Shown: positions 34,061-43,329 of the stretch, in pieces | How the letters are laid out: every line of letters begins with the position of its first letter | Position numbering within the stretch: the first letter of the stretch is position 1 | From: Pseudohalocynthiibacter aestuariivivens | GTDB lineage: Bacteria; Pseudomonadota; Alphaproteobacteria; Rhodobacterales; Rhodobacteraceae | NCBI RefSeq assembly: GCF_011040495.1 | Contig: NZ_CP049037.1 | Location: 682,001-746,000, forward strand | Direction: 5' to 3' | DNA: 64,000 nucleotides | Notes under the pieces: generated by a model | Seen by the model: only the letters and a program-made list of their open reading frames with translations | What the model was told of the DNA's origin: nothing | Databases searched by the model: none | Program-made: the position numbers and the translations under genes

Positions 34061-35245
34061 ATGTTCCTGCCGTTTTTTGAAACTTTGCGAAAATCCGGTC
34101 TCCCGGTCAGCTTGCGCGAATACCTGACGTTCCTTGATGGCGTCAGTGCCGGTCTGGCCACCTATGATGTCGAGGCATTCTACTACCTCGCCCGCGCCGC
34201 GATGGTAAAGGACGAGCGCCACATCGACCGCTTTGATCGCGCCTTTGCCCACAGCTTTCAAGGGCTGGACGCAATCACCGCAGAGCAGGTTCTGGACGCC
34301 GTTGATCTGCCTGCTGAATGGCTTGAAAAGCTGGCGGAAAAACACCTAAGCGATGCGGAAAAGGCAGAGATCGAAGCGCTCGGCGGATTTGATAAGCTGA
34401 TGGAAACGCTCAAAGAGCGCCTGAAAGAACAGCAGGCCCGCCATCAGGGCGGCAACAAATGGATCGGCACGGCAGGTACCTCGCCCTTCGGTGCCTATGG
34501 CTACAACCCGGAAGGCGTGCGCATCGGCCAGGACAAATCGCGCCATCAGCGCGCGGTCAAAGTCTGGGACAAACGCGAATTTCGCAATCTCGACGGCGAT
34601 GTTGAGTTGGGCACACGCAATATCAAGGTGGCGCTAAAGCGCCTGCGCCAATGGGTACGTGACGGTGCCGAAGAAGAACTCGACCTCAATGGCACCATCC
34701 GCGCCACCGCCGAACATGGCTACCTCGACGTCCAGACCCGCCCCGAACGGCGCAACGCAGTCAAGGTGCTGCTCTTTCTTGACGTTGGTGGTTCGATGGA
34801 CCCGCATATTCGCGTGGTCGAAGAATTGTTTTCGGCTGCGCGCGCGGAATTCAAACATCTCGAATACCACTATTTCCACAACTGCCTCTATGAAGGCGTC
34901 TGGCGCGACAACCGCCGCCGCTGGGATGCTCAAATCCCCACACAGGACGTCCTGCATACCTACGGACCGGATTACAAATGTATCTTTGTGGGGGACGCCG
35001 CGATGTCCCCTTACGAGATCGCCTATCCCGGCGGCGCCAACGAACATTGGAATGCTGAATCCGGGCAGACATGGCTGCAACGCGCGCGCGACCAATGGCC
35101 GGACAACCTCTGGATCAATCCGGTGCCGGAATACCGTTGGAACCACACGCAATCGACACAAATGATTTATGAAATATTCGAGACGCGCATGGTGCCAATG
35201 ACACTAGAGGGCCTCTCGCGCGGCATGAAGATGCTCACGCGCTGA
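34061..35245 (+). CDS. VWA-domain protein, CoxE-like
   Basis: A 394-residue cytoplasmic protein. It starts MFLPFFETLRKSGLPVSLREYLTFLDGV, the typical CoxE/YehP-like opening. The central part (residues 130-200) has GTAGTSPFGAYGYNPEGVRIGQ. The C-terminal VWA domain begins VLLFLDVGGSMDPHI, whose metal site reads DVGGS rather than DxSxS. CoxE-type proteins pair with MoxR ATPases in cofactor maturation (for example of CO dehydrogenase or nitric-oxide-reductase-like enzymes). No such enzyme adjoins here, so the client is unknown. Confidence 0.88.
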   Translation: MFLPFFETLRKSGLPVSLREYLTFLDGVSAGLATYDVEAFYYLARAAMVKDERHIDRFDRAFAHSFQGLDAITAEQVLDAVDLPAEWLEKLAEKHLSDAEKAEIEALGGFDKLMETLKERLKEQQARHQGGNKWIGTAGTSPFGAYGYNPEGVRIGQDKSRHQRAVKVWDKREFRNLDGDVELGTRNIKVALKRLRQWVRDGAEEELDLNGTIRATAEHGYLDVQTRPERRNAVKVLLFLDVGGSMDPHIRVVEELFSAARAEFKHLEYHYFHNCLYEGVWRDNRRRWDAQIPTQDVLHTYGPDYKCIFVGDAAMSPYEIAYPGGANEHWNAESGQTWLQRARDQWPDNLWINPVPEYRWNHTQSTQMIYEIFETRMVPMTLEGLSRGMKMLTR

Positions 35246-35401
35246 TATTTATTTTCGTGGAAAACCCCTGAAACTGCACGCTGTCTGCGCGGGTTGAACA
35301 TTGGATTATCAGGATAGCGTTGACGGCATGTTCACCGCACGTTTTCGATGTTCCGTGAATATTCAAACATGCCACACGGCATCGACGAGGAGGATATGCC
35401 G

Positions 35402-36175
35402 CTAGTCGATCACTTCCGTCGCCAACCGATAATCCAGCAGTTCCTCACGCAGTAGCACATAGATCTCATCGGGCGGCGTCGCCAGAGCGTGCTGCATCAC
35501 CAGCGTATCCACACCCATCGCATCAAGATATGTCATGACCTCACCCTGCCCGCGCTGGATATCCTCCACCGCCAGAAACGCCGGCAATACAGTGCTCTGT
35601 CCAAAATAATGTTGATGCACGCCAACGGCCGCGTCGTGATCAACGTGGCGGGCAACTCCGCTCGCCAGAATATACGGGCAGGCGGAAAAACACACATCCT
35701 GCGCCGCCATGACGGTGTCCAACCCAGCCGCGCGCAGACTGCGACCGATCTCCAATGCGTCGTGCACCGATCCCCCCGGACTGCTCAATTGCACTGCTGT
35801 CAGACCGGATTCGCGTGTCAATGCTTCGGCGAAACGTGCGGCATCCCCAACCTCGATCGCCCCGGTCAGATGCAACACGTCGTCCACGCGCTCGAAACTC
35901 AGCCGCTGCGGCATATCGCCGGTATTGCGCCACGGTCGATCCGGCATCTCTCGCAGCGGCGTGTCGCGCGGTGCATACCGGCGCGTCTGATCGCCGGGTG
36001 CCACGGGGGTTGTCAGTTGCGGCTGCGGCGAAGGCCAGACCAATTGCGGCACTGCGCCGATAATGTCTCGGCCTGCCAGAAACAACGCCATGCCCAGTTG
36101 CAGCCCCAGTACAGCCATCAGTACCCGTCGCGTATCCCATCCGCGCGATGGTGCCGGGTTCTCGGTGGCGCTCAT
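35402..36175 (-). CDS. Periplasmic ClpP/crotonase-like protein (COG3904 type)
   Basis: A 257-residue membrane-anchored protein with one segment at about 18-38 and a periplasmic domain from residue 85. It contains LSSPGGSVHDALEIGRSLR (132 onward), VCFSACPYILASG with a serine at 164, and VGVHQHYFG with His 187 and 189, matching the fold and probable Ser/His arrangement of ClpP-like serine peptidases. COG3904 members have no established substrate. The gene overlaps the stop of the upstream coiled-coil protein by four bases (ATGA), so the products probably work together. Confidence 0.8.
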   Translation of the reverse strand: MSATENPAPSRGWDTRRVLMAVLGLQLGMALFLAGRDIIGAVPQLVWPSPQPQLTTPVAPGDQTRRYAPRDTPLREMPDRPWRNTGDMPQRLSFERVDDVLHLTGAIEVGDAARFAEALTRESGLTAVQLSSPGGSVHDALEIGRSLRAAGLDTVMAAQDVCFSACPYILASGVARHVDHDAAVGVHQHYFGQSTVLPAFLAVEDIQRGQGEVMTYLDAMGVDTLVMQHALATPPDEIYVLLREELLDYRLATEVID

Positions 36176-37479
36176 CCGACTGTTCCGGTGTCTTCAACAG
36201 GTTTCAACCCCGTCGCCTTGCGAGGCTCATCCTTCACCTTTTCCTGAACCACCGCAGGTGGCGCGTGCATCCCTTCCATCTCGCGCAGCGCCAACATCGC
36301 TCCGCGTAACTCTGACAGGGTCAGTGTCTCTTCCACCCGCACACCATCGCGCCCCGAACGGATCGCGGCCTGTGTGACCATCAGGATCAACACCAGAACC
36401 GCCGGTAACAGATCAATGGCAATCGCCCCGGCCCATGATGGCGCGAAATTGCCCGCATAGAGGATCACCGCATCCGCCGCCGAGATCGGTGTATAGGTCG
36501 TGTCAGACGGCGCTGGCATCGCGACGACCGCTTCGGCTGCCATGCGCAATGTATCAGCACGTTGCCCCAGCACTGCCAGAACCGATGCGATCGTGCTTTG
36601 CTGGTCGCCACGCGCCGCCCCCGTGCGCCCATCAAGTTCAGGCAATACCACCGATGCCGCCAGATCCTGCGCCGCGCGCGATACCAGCGGGGCCACTGAC
36701 AACTGTCGCAACTGGGTAATGATGCCGGCCAGCCGCACCGCTTCCTCGCTGAACTGGACCGAACGTGGCTCGACCGGCCCGGGTTCCACCGTCAATGTGC
36801 GCATCCGACTCAGGATCGCGTTGCCTTCGGCAAACGCGGCCTGCACCAACGGGGCCTGACTGGCGATTTGCGCCTCCAGACTGCGCAGTTCGTCCGACTT
36901 CTGCCGCAGCACCCGGAACACCGCACCGCGTCCGGCGAGGCCCGACAGGTTTCCATCCGCCTCTTGTTCGCTCAGATCCTCGAATGACTGCCGTACCCGT
37001 GCCACATCCCGCTCTAGCCCTTGTGCCGACACGGCAATCGCATTTGCGCGCTCCAGAGATGCTTGATATTCCTGCACCGTCTTGGCCAAATGCTGCTCGA
37101 CCGCCGCCGATCCCGCCAATGCCGCCGCGTTCAACCATGATGACATCGCTATGATCGCCAACGAGCCAATCAGCATCGACACCATCAGTCCGATCCGCGA
37201 CGCCATCGTGCGCACGGCGGGCAAGAGCCGCATCAAATAAGACCAGAACACGAATATTCCGACAGAAACCGCGATGGAATAGGACGCCGCTGCTGCAAAG
37301 CTCAACATGCCTGTATCGTCCAACAACGACGATACCCCCAGATAGGTGTAAATGCCGGACGCCACCGCCAGCACCCCCAGTGCCGCCCCGGTGATCCCGT
37401 CAAGCCAGCGCACATGCGCGCTCAATTCACTGGCGTATCGAATGCCCTCTGCGTCACCGCGCGAAATTTCCTCACCCAT
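36172..37479 (-). CDS. Membrane protein with long periplasmic or cytoplasmic coiled coil, unknown
   Basis: I do not recognise this 435-residue protein. Hydrophobic segments lie at about 29-48, 59-82, 95-115 and 350-377. Residues 125-330 between them are rich in heptad-like Leu/Ala/Glu/Gln (VEQHLAKTVQEYQASLERANAI, LEAQIASQAPLVQAAF), so a coiled coil is likely. The tail is polar. It is the first gene of a two-gene operon with the periplasmic ClpP-like protein, whose protease domain could cleave or be anchored by it. No promoter was identified. Confidence 0.75.
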   Translation of the reverse strand: MGEEISRGDAEGIRYASELSAHVRWLDGITGAALGVLAVASGIYTYLGVSSLLDDTGMLSFAAAASYSIAVSVGIFVFWSYLMRLLPAVRTMASRIGLMVSMLIGSLAIIAMSSWLNAAALAGSAAVEQHLAKTVQEYQASLERANAIAVSAQGLERDVARVRQSFEDLSEQEADGNLSGLAGRGAVFRVLRQKSDELRSLEAQIASQAPLVQAAFAEGNAILSRMRTLTVEPGPVEPRSVQFSEEAVRLAGIITQLRQLSVAPLVSRAAQDLAASVVLPELDGRTGAARGDQQSTIASVLAVLGQRADTLRMAAEAVVAMPAPSDTTYTPISAADAVILYAGNFAPSWAGAIAIDLLPAVLVLILMVTQAAIRSGRDGVRVEETLTLSELRGAMLALREMEGMHAPPAVVQEKVKDEPRKATGLKPVEDTGTVG

Positions 37480-37653
37480 ATGTCAAACCCTATCCACTGG
37501 AATGCTTTACTATATGGGGGCGCTTTGCAATTTGGCAAAACACCGCCCTGCGTGCACCACCTTATCGGCAAGGTCGCGCCTTCCCGTTTTCATCTTTCTA
37601 CAAATACTTCTGCCGCGCCAAAGTTTTGCACAACGGCAGACAGGGAAATCCGG

Positions 37654-38385
37654 CTACAGACAGAAGAGCCGTCCCGGCCCCCACCCCTGCGCCTGCGCGC
37701 CGGCCAATCGCAGCATGTGCCACAACAGCGCCTGATTGGACGTCACCACCGGCAGCCCCAACTCGGTTTCCACCAGTTCGATTACAGGAAACGTCTGCAA
37801 ATTGGTGCAACTGGCAAAGACTGCATCAACCCCGTCATCACGCCCGGCCTCCAGCATCGCGGCCCGCGTCGAATGTGGCGCGATACGCGCCACCCGTCGG
37901 TCATCACCTTCGCCGAAACTGATCTCGCGCACGACTTCAATCCCGCCTTGCGCCAGCAACGCGATCATCGGCGCGGTCACACTGGGCACATAGGGGGTCA
38001 CCATGGCGATCCGTCGCGCTCCCAGCGCCTCCAGTGCCGCCTTTACCGCGCTGATCGGGTTGGTGACGGGCACGCCCGCCTGTGCCACCTGTATCGCGCG
38101 GGCCACCGCGTCCTCTCCGATCACGGTTGCCGCAGACGTACAGCCATAGCCGATCGCTGCCAGCCCGTCGGGCAGCAATCCCGCCGCCGTGGGCAATGCG
38201 CGCTCCATCTCGGCCAGCGTTTCGGGTGACACCTCGTTCTGATTAGGGATACGACTGTGCAGCAGTTGCGCATCGCGCCCGGCCAACACCTGTCGTGCCT
38301 CAAATTCCAACGTTTCATCAGTCCGCAGCACGATCAAACCCATCCTGACGCCGCCCCCTGCACCCTTGTTCAGATCGTAGTCCAT
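37654..38385 (-). CDS. Maleate isomerase/arylmalonate decarboxylase-like protein (Asp/Glu racemase superfamily)
   Basis: A 243-residue enzyme with two catalytic-type cysteines, in GYGCTSAATVIG and in FASCTNLQTFPVIELVE, one per half of the pseudo-symmetric fold. Maleate cis-trans isomerases and arylmalonate decarboxylases share this pattern; the reaction here cannot be fixed by eye. ATG 38385 was chosen because GGAGGAAC lies five bases before it and because it overlaps the anmK stop by one base. A far upstream in-frame start at 38559 would sit inside anmK. Confidence 0.8.
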   Translation of the reverse strand: MDYDLNKGAGGGVRMGLIVLRTDETLEFEARQVLAGRDAQLLHSRIPNQNEVSPETLAEMERALPTAAGLLPDGLAAIGYGCTSAATVIGEDAVARAIQVAQAGVPVTNPISAVKAALEALGARRIAMVTPYVPSVTAPMIALLAQGGIEVVREISFGEGDDRRVARIAPHSTRAAMLEAGRDDGVDAVFASCTNLQTFPVIELVETELGLPVVTSNQALLWHMLRLAGAQAQGWGPGRLFCL

Positions 38386-39485
38386 CACTGTTCCTCCGGC
38401 CTGCTCAGGATGCCGCCCGACACAGCGGCGCGCACTCCCGTCGTGCCACGTACGGATGTTGGCAGCCCGCGCGCCACGCGCACCGCCAAAAATGCAAAGG
38501 CTTGCGCTTCTAGCATATCCCCGTCCAGGCCCACGGCCTCGACCGGCTCTACCGGGCAATCAAGTGCGGCACCCAACATGTCCATCATCACCGGATTGTG
38601 CCGCCCGCCTCCTGTTACCAACATGCGTTCGGGCGGGGTCGGGCAATGCTCCATCCCACGCAACACCGCTGCGGCGACCATCCCCGTCAGCGTCGCAACA
38701 GCGTCTGCATCGCTCAATTCCCCAACCAGCCCGATCATGTCGGCAAAGGCATCGCGATCCAGCGACTTCGGCGGCATGGCCATAAAATATGGCTCGTCAA
38801 GAAACAGCTCCAACGCGCCATCCACCACGTTGCCCCGTTTTGCCAGCCGACCGTCGCGATCATAGGGCTCGCCCCGCCGCGCCATCATCAGATCGTTGAT
38901 CGGTGCATTCGCCGGGCCGGTGTCAAAGGCCAGCAACGCGCCCTCGTCCTCTGGTCGCGCGCAGCGCGGATCGACCCATGTGATATTGCCCACACCACCC
39001 AGATTAAGGAACGCCAGCGGCGCATCCGCCCCAATATGACGCGCGCAGGCAAAATGATAGAACGGGGCCAGCGGCGCACCTTGCCCGCCCAATTCGATGT
39101 CAGCACTGCGAAAATCCCAGACCACCGGGCGGTTCAGCGCCTCGGCCAGTGCCGCCCCGTCGCCGATTTGATGCGTACCACGCCCACGTGGCTCATGGAC
39201 CAGCGTCTGACCGTGAAAGCCGACCAGTGCACCACGGTCAAGCCGTTGTAGAACCTCAATATGTGCCGCCATAACGACGGCCTCCGCTTCGGCCAGATCA
39301 TCCCCCGGCCAGCGCCCCAACGCCGCTTTCAGCACGGCGCGTTCCGCATCCGAATAGGCCCGGTACGCAGTGTCGCCAAAGGCGAAAATGTCCTGTCCGT
39401 CGGTCTCGATCAGCGCCGCATCGACACCATCCAGAGAGGTGCCCGACATCGCCCCCAGCGCCCATAGGCGTCCGGCCTTCAACAT
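38385..39485 (-). CDS. anmK: Anhydro-N-acetylmuramic acid kinase
   Basis: Phosphorylates 1,6-anhydro-MurNAc during cell-wall recycling. The 366 residues begin with [26 protein letters not shown], the ATP/substrate signature, and contain [34 protein letters not shown] and [16 protein letters not shown] 39485 gives the normal N-terminus; the in-frame start at 39560 would overlap tyrS. It is divergent from tyrS with a 63-base gap and coupled to the maleate-isomerase-like gene. Confidence 0.93.
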   Translation of the reverse strand: MLKAGRLWALGAMSGTSLDGVDAALIETDGQDIFAFGDTAYRAYSDAERAVLKAALGRWPGDDLAEAEAVVMAAHIEVLQRLDRGALVGFHGQTLVHEPRGRGTHQIGDGAALAEALNRPVVWDFRSADIELGGQGAPLAPFYHFACARHIGADAPLAFLNLGGVGNITWVDPRCARPEDEGALLAFDTGPANAPINDLMMARRGEPYDRDGRLAKRGNVVDGALELFLDEPYFMAMPPKSLDRDAFADMIGLVGELSDADAVATLTGMVAAAVLRGMEHCPTPPERMLVTGGGRHNPVMMDMLGAALDCPVEPVEAVGLDGDMLEAQAFAFLAVRVARGLPTSVRGTTGVRAAVSGGILSRPEEQ

Positions 39486-39548
39486 GGCCTTTTCCTTTGC
39501 CCAATCCACACATATACATGCCGCGCAAACTTGCCCGGGACAAGCAAT

Positions 39549-40802
39549 ATGACCTACCACCCCAAATCAGAATTCATGGCAACGATGATGGCGCGCGGCT
39601 TTCTCGCCGATTGCACCGATTATCAGGGGCTGGATGACGCCCTGAGCGCTGGCATTGTGCCGACATATATTGGCTATGACGCCACAGCACAGTCGCTGCA
39701 TGTCGGCCATCTGCTGAACATCATGATGCTGCGCTGGCTGCAAAAGACCGGGCACAAGCCGATCACGTTGATGGGCGGCGGTACGACCAAGGTCGGCGAT
39801 CCCAGTTTTCGTTCGGACGAACGTCCGCTGCTCGGCCCTGAACAGATCGACGCGAATATCGCGGGTATGCAACGGGTCTTTGCCAACTATCTCAACTACG
39901 GCGATGGCGCACAGGACGCCATTATGATCAACAATGCCGAATGGCTGGATCAGTTGAACTATTTAGATTTCCTGCGCGACATCGGGCGGCATTTTTCGGT
40001 CAACCGGATGCTGTCATTCGAGTCGGTAAAGTCGCGCCTTGATCGCGAACAATCGCTGTCGTTCCTCGAATTCAACTACATGATCCTGCAAGCCTATGAT
40101 TTTCTTGAGTTGAACCGCCGCTACGGCTGCCTGTTGCAGATGGGTGGTTCGGACCAATGGGGCAACATCGTCAACGGAATCGACCTGACCCGTCGTGTGC
40201 TGGACAACGAGATTTACGGCATGACATCGCCGCTGCTGACCACTTCGGATGGCAAGAAGATGGGCAAATCCCAAGGCGGTGCCGTCTGGTTGAATGCCGA
40301 CATGCTCAGCCCCTATGAGTTCTGGCAATTCTGGCGCAACACCACCGACGCCGACACCGGACGCTTTCTCAAGCTCTACACCGAACTGCCTGTCGATGAA
40401 TGTGATCGGCTGGGCGCATTGGCCGGATCAGAGATCAACGCAGCCAAGGTTATCCTCGCCAATGAAGTGACAACGCTGTTGCACGGCGCAGAAGCCGCGC
40501 AGACTGCGGAGGCGACCGCACGCGAGGTGTTCGAGAAGGGCGGCGTGGGGGATGATTTGCCCACCCTTTCGCTCACGACTGGCGACATCGGTGACGGCAT
40601 CTCGATCGTACAGCTTATCGTGCGCGCGGGTTTGGCTGGCTCTGGTAAAGAGGCCAAACGCCTGATTTCCGAAAACGGCGCGCGGATCGACGACGAACCC
40701 CTCAGCAATGCGGGCCTGATGATCGACGCAGCGGCATTAGCCAGTCCGATCAAGCTGAGTGCCGGGAAAAAACGTCACGCGATTGTCAAACTCGATGGAT
40801 AA
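39549..40802 (+). CDS. tyrS: Tyrosyl-tRNA synthetase
   Basis: Class Ic aminoacyl-tRNA synthetase of 417 residues. It has the HIGH-type motif HVGHL after [11 protein letters not shown], the tyrosine-site block [12 protein letters not shown], the KMSKS-type KKMGKSQGG, and a C-terminal S4-like RNA-binding domain ([28 protein letters not shown]). ATG 39549 is preferred to a TTG at 39531 because it matches the family N-terminus ([18 protein letters not shown]). It is co-directional with arsC, 33 bases ahead of it. Confidence 0.96.
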   Translation: MTYHPKSEFMATMMARGFLADCTDYQGLDDALSAGIVPTYIGYDATAQSLHVGHLLNIMMLRWLQKTGHKPITLMGGGTTKVGDPSFRSDERPLLGPEQIDANIAGMQRVFANYLNYGDGAQDAIMINNAEWLDQLNYLDFLRDIGRHFSVNRMLSFESVKSRLDREQSLSFLEFNYMILQAYDFLELNRRYGCLLQMGGSDQWGNIVNGIDLTRRVLDNEIYGMTSPLLTTSDGKKMGKSQGGAVWLNADMLSPYEFWQFWRNTTDADTGRFLKLYTELPVDECDRLGALAGSEINAAKVILANEVTTLLHGAEAAQTAEATAREVFEKGGVGDDLPTLSLTTGDIGDGISIVQLIVRAGLAGSGKEAKRLISENGARIDDEPLSNAGLMIDAAALASPIKLSAGKKRHAIVKLDG

Positions 40803-40835
40803 GAGAACGTAAACAGTGCCGACGCAGGAGCCACC

Positions 40836-41351
40836 ATGTCCGATCCGATCAAGAACGTCCTTTTCCTCTGCACGGGCAATTCTGCACGTTCGATTCTGGC
40901 CGAATCGATCCTGAATCGCGAAGGGTTGGGCCGGTTTCGCGCCTATTCAGCGGGCAGCGACCCCAAGGACAGCCCACACCCTCGCGCATTGCACCTGCTG
41001 GACAATATGAACCACCCCACCGGTGATCTGCGCGCCAAAAGCTGGGACGAGTTCGCCACACCGAACGCGCCACAAATGGATTTCGTATTCACCGTCTGTG
41101 ACAATGCCGCCAATGAGGTCTGCCCGTTCTGGCCCGGTCAGCCGATCAGCGCGCACTGGGGTCTGCCCGACCCTGCTGCTGTCACCGGCACCGAGGCCGA
41201 ACAGGCGCTTGCTTTTGCAGAAACCTACCGGATGCTGCGCAATCGCATTTCGATCTTTGTAAACTTGCCGATGAACCAGCTTGACGAGATGACCCTGCGG
41301 GAAAAACTGGACGAGATCGGTAAAGCGCAGGACACTGTCCCTGCACCGTGA
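40836..41351 (+). CDS. arsC: Arsenate reductase/LMW protein-tyrosine-phosphatase family protein
   Basis: A 171-residue protein with the phosphatase P-loop VLFLCTGNSARSILAES (Cys at residue 12). Further cysteines occur in VFTVCDNAANEVCPFWPG, the thioredoxin-coupled ArsC arrangement, with LPDPAAVTG as the acid loop. This supports arsenate reduction over general phosphatase action. No arsR, arsB or acr3 gene adjoins; the neighbours are tyrS and the convergent aroB. The symbol reflects the family; activity is not proven. Confidence 0.85.
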   Translation: MSDPIKNVLFLCTGNSARSILAESILNREGLGRFRAYSAGSDPKDSPHPRALHLLDNMNHPTGDLRAKSWDEFATPNAPQMDFVFTVCDNAANEVCPFWPGQPISAHWGLPDPAAVTGTEAEQALAFAETYRMLRNRISIFVNLPMNQLDEMTLREKLDEIGKAQDTVPAP

Positions 41352-41363
41352 CAACATCCCGCA

Positions 41364-41383
41364 GGCCGGGCTTCAGTCCGGCA
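41364..41383. repeat. REP-like palindrome, copy 1
   Basis: GCCGGGCTTCAGTCCGGC folds as a near-perfect hairpin (one G-U pair) between the convergent arsC and aroB genes. A second copy is at 59060-59079. It may also end transcription from both sides. Confidence 0.6.
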
Positions 41384-41397
41384 CACGCGCGCCCCGG

Positions 41398-42510
41398 TTA
41401 ACGCCCGGCCAACGCATCCCGCAACACGCCCGTAACCGCCTCGCGCGGGACGTCTGATGTCACAAAGGCGTCACCGATCCCGCGCGCCAGCACGAACCGC
41501 AGTTGACCGTCCAGCACTTTCTTATCCTGTCCCATCAACGCGACCAACGCCTCTTCATCTGGCAATTCCCCTTCAATATCAGACAGATCGACCTTCATAT
41601 TCATGTCGCGCAGATGGGCGCGCACCCGGCTTGGGTCTTCTTGGCTGCATAGTCCCAGACGCGCGGACAGCTCAAACGCCAGTGTACAGCCGATGGCGAC
41701 GCCTTCGCCATGCAGCAAGCGATCAGAATACCCAGTTGCCGCCTCCAGCGCATGACAGAACGTGTGCCCGAGGTTGAGCAATGCCCGGTCGCCTTGTTCG
41801 GTTTCATCGCGCACAACGATCTCGGCTTTCATCTCGACCGAACGTTTCACAGCCTTGATCCGTGCCGCCATATCACCATCGGCAGCACGCGAACCATTCA
41901 CCTCAAGCCATTGAAAAAACGATGCATCTCCCAGCAGCCCGTATTTCACCACCTCACCGTAGCCAGTCAGAAAATCACGACGGCTAAGCGATGCCAAAAC
42001 ATCAGTATCGGCCAGAACGAGGCTGGGCTGATGAAATGCGCCTATCAGGTTTTTACCGTGCGGCGCATTGATTCCGGTCTTGCCGCCAACTGAACTGTCA
42101 ACCTGCGCCAGCAGGCTCGTCGGTATCTGCACAAACCGAACGCCTCGGCGCAGGACCGCTGCCGCAAACCCCACCAGATCGCCGATGACACCGCCCCCCA
42201 ACGCGATCACGATGTCATTGCGCTCGACCTTCTGATCCAGCAACCATTCCACCGTGCGCTCCAGATGCGGCCATGACTTGGTCGCTTCCCCAGCTGGCAG
42301 TTCCAGCGATTCCAGCTTTACTCCGTTCTGCGCCAGACCATTGCGCAAGGTTTCCAGATGCAGCGGCCCGACATTGTCATCCGTCACCACCACGACGCGC
42401 GGACGCTGTAGCAGCGGGGCAATCAGCCGCCCGGATTGCCCCAGCAGGCCCGGCCCCACATGCACGTCGTAGGCGCGCGATCCCAATGCCACATGCACGA
42501 TTTCAGTCAT
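41398..42510 (-). CDS. aroB: 3-dehydroquinate synthase
   Basis: Second step of the shikimate pathway: NAD- and metal-dependent cyclisation of DAHP to 3-dehydroquinate. The 370 residues have VVTDDNVGPLHL, the NAD-binding ALGGGVIGDLVGFAAAVLRRGVRFVQIPTSLLAQVDSSVGGKTGIN, the zinc-site LNLGHTFCHALEA and HGEGVAIG. The start overlaps the aroK stop by four bases (ATGA). Together they form the aroK-aroB operon usual in proteobacteria. Confidence 0.96.
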   Translation of the reverse strand: MTEIVHVALGSRAYDVHVGPGLLGQSGRLIAPLLQRPRVVVVTDDNVGPLHLETLRNGLAQNGVKLESLELPAGEATKSWPHLERTVEWLLDQKVERNDIVIALGGGVIGDLVGFAAAVLRRGVRFVQIPTSLLAQVDSSVGGKTGINAPHGKNLIGAFHQPSLVLADTDVLASLSRRDFLTGYGEVVKYGLLGDASFFQWLEVNGSRAADGDMAARIKAVKRSVEMKAEIVVRDETEQGDRALLNLGHTFCHALEAATGYSDRLLHGEGVAIGCTLAFELSARLGLCSQEDPSRVRAHLRDMNMKVDLSDIEGELPDEEALVALMGQDKKVLDGQLRFVLARGIGDAFVTSDVPREAVTGVLRDALAGR

Positions 42511-43067
42511 GTATTTGCCTCCACCACGTCCGGACGTTGAACCAGCGCATCCATCACCTGATCCGTCATTTGATCAATCGAATATTCTGGCCGCGCCATC
42601 ACGGCCAGATCAGCCTGCGCATAGATCGGCACGCGGGCGTCATAGAGCGCGCGTAGCGTTTGGTAGGGGTTATCAGTGCGCAACAGTGGCCGCGTGTCCT
42701 TGTGCCGAACCCGCCCCCACAGCAGCTTCAACTCGGCATTGAGCCAGACCGATACGCCCTTTTGCGAGATCAGCGCGCGATTGCGCTCGGACAAGAACGC
42801 ACCGCCCCCTGTGGACAAGACGCAGCATTGCGTCTCCATCAGCCGGTCGATGACCTCTGTCTCGCGATCGCGAAAAAACGCCTCGCCGTCACGCTGAAAA
42901 ATTTCTGCAATGGTCATGTTGGCGGCGGCTTCGATCTCGGCATCGGAATCAAGGAACTGTGCCCCGAGCCGCACCGCCAGAGCCTTGCCCACAGCGGTCT
43001 TGCCCGCGCCCATCATACCCACCAGAACAACGGTTTTCTTCAGTTTCCACGCCTTGGCTTCACTCAC
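42507..43067 (-). CDS. aroK: Shikimate kinase
   Basis: Phosphorylates shikimate at O3. The 186 residues have Walker A GMMGAGKTAVG at about residue 17, the shikimate-binding DSDAEIEAAANMTIAEIF, STGGGAF and the lid RPLL. It is the first gene of the aroKB pair. Upstream, 112 bases divide it from the divergent small membrane protein gene. Confidence 0.95.
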   Translation of the reverse strand: MSEAKAWKLKKTVVLVGMMGAGKTAVGKALAVRLGAQFLDSDAEIEAAANMTIAEIFQRDGEAFFRDRETEVIDRLMETQCCVLSTGGGAFLSERNRALISQKGVSVWLNAELKLLWGRVRHKDTRPLLRTDNPYQTLRALYDARVPIYAQADLAVMARPEYSIDQMTDQVMDALVQRPDVVEANT

Positions 43068-43179
43068 GCCTCGGCACTCCCCCGCCCAAATCGCATTTGA
43101 GGTGAACCAATGACGTGATCTTGTTGAAAAGGCCAGTTATAAGTTGGACAAAAGCAATAACTAATCAGGCAGGCTCATC

Positions 43180-43329
43180 GTGCTGAAAATCGTCAAGTGG
43201 TTGTTCTATTTGGCTATCCTCGCTTTCATAGGGCTGGTTGGCTATGCATATCTCGGGCCGTTTTTCGGCGCTGACTTCTCTCCGCCCGTCAATGAGATTC
43301 GGCAGGAAATCATCCTTGAGACAGGCTGA
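43180..43329 (+). CDS. Small single-pass membrane protein
   Basis: A 49-residue protein starting at GTG (VLKIVKWLFYLAILAFIGLVGYAYLGPFF) with one strong hydrophobic segment and a short polar tail ending LETG. AGGCAGG precedes the start. Its 3' end overlaps the next gene by 38 bases in another frame, so that gene is probably translated by coupling. It has too little sequence to name. Confidence 0.65.
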   Translation: MLKIVKWLFYLAILAFIGLVGYAYLGPFFGADFSPPVNEIRQEIILETG

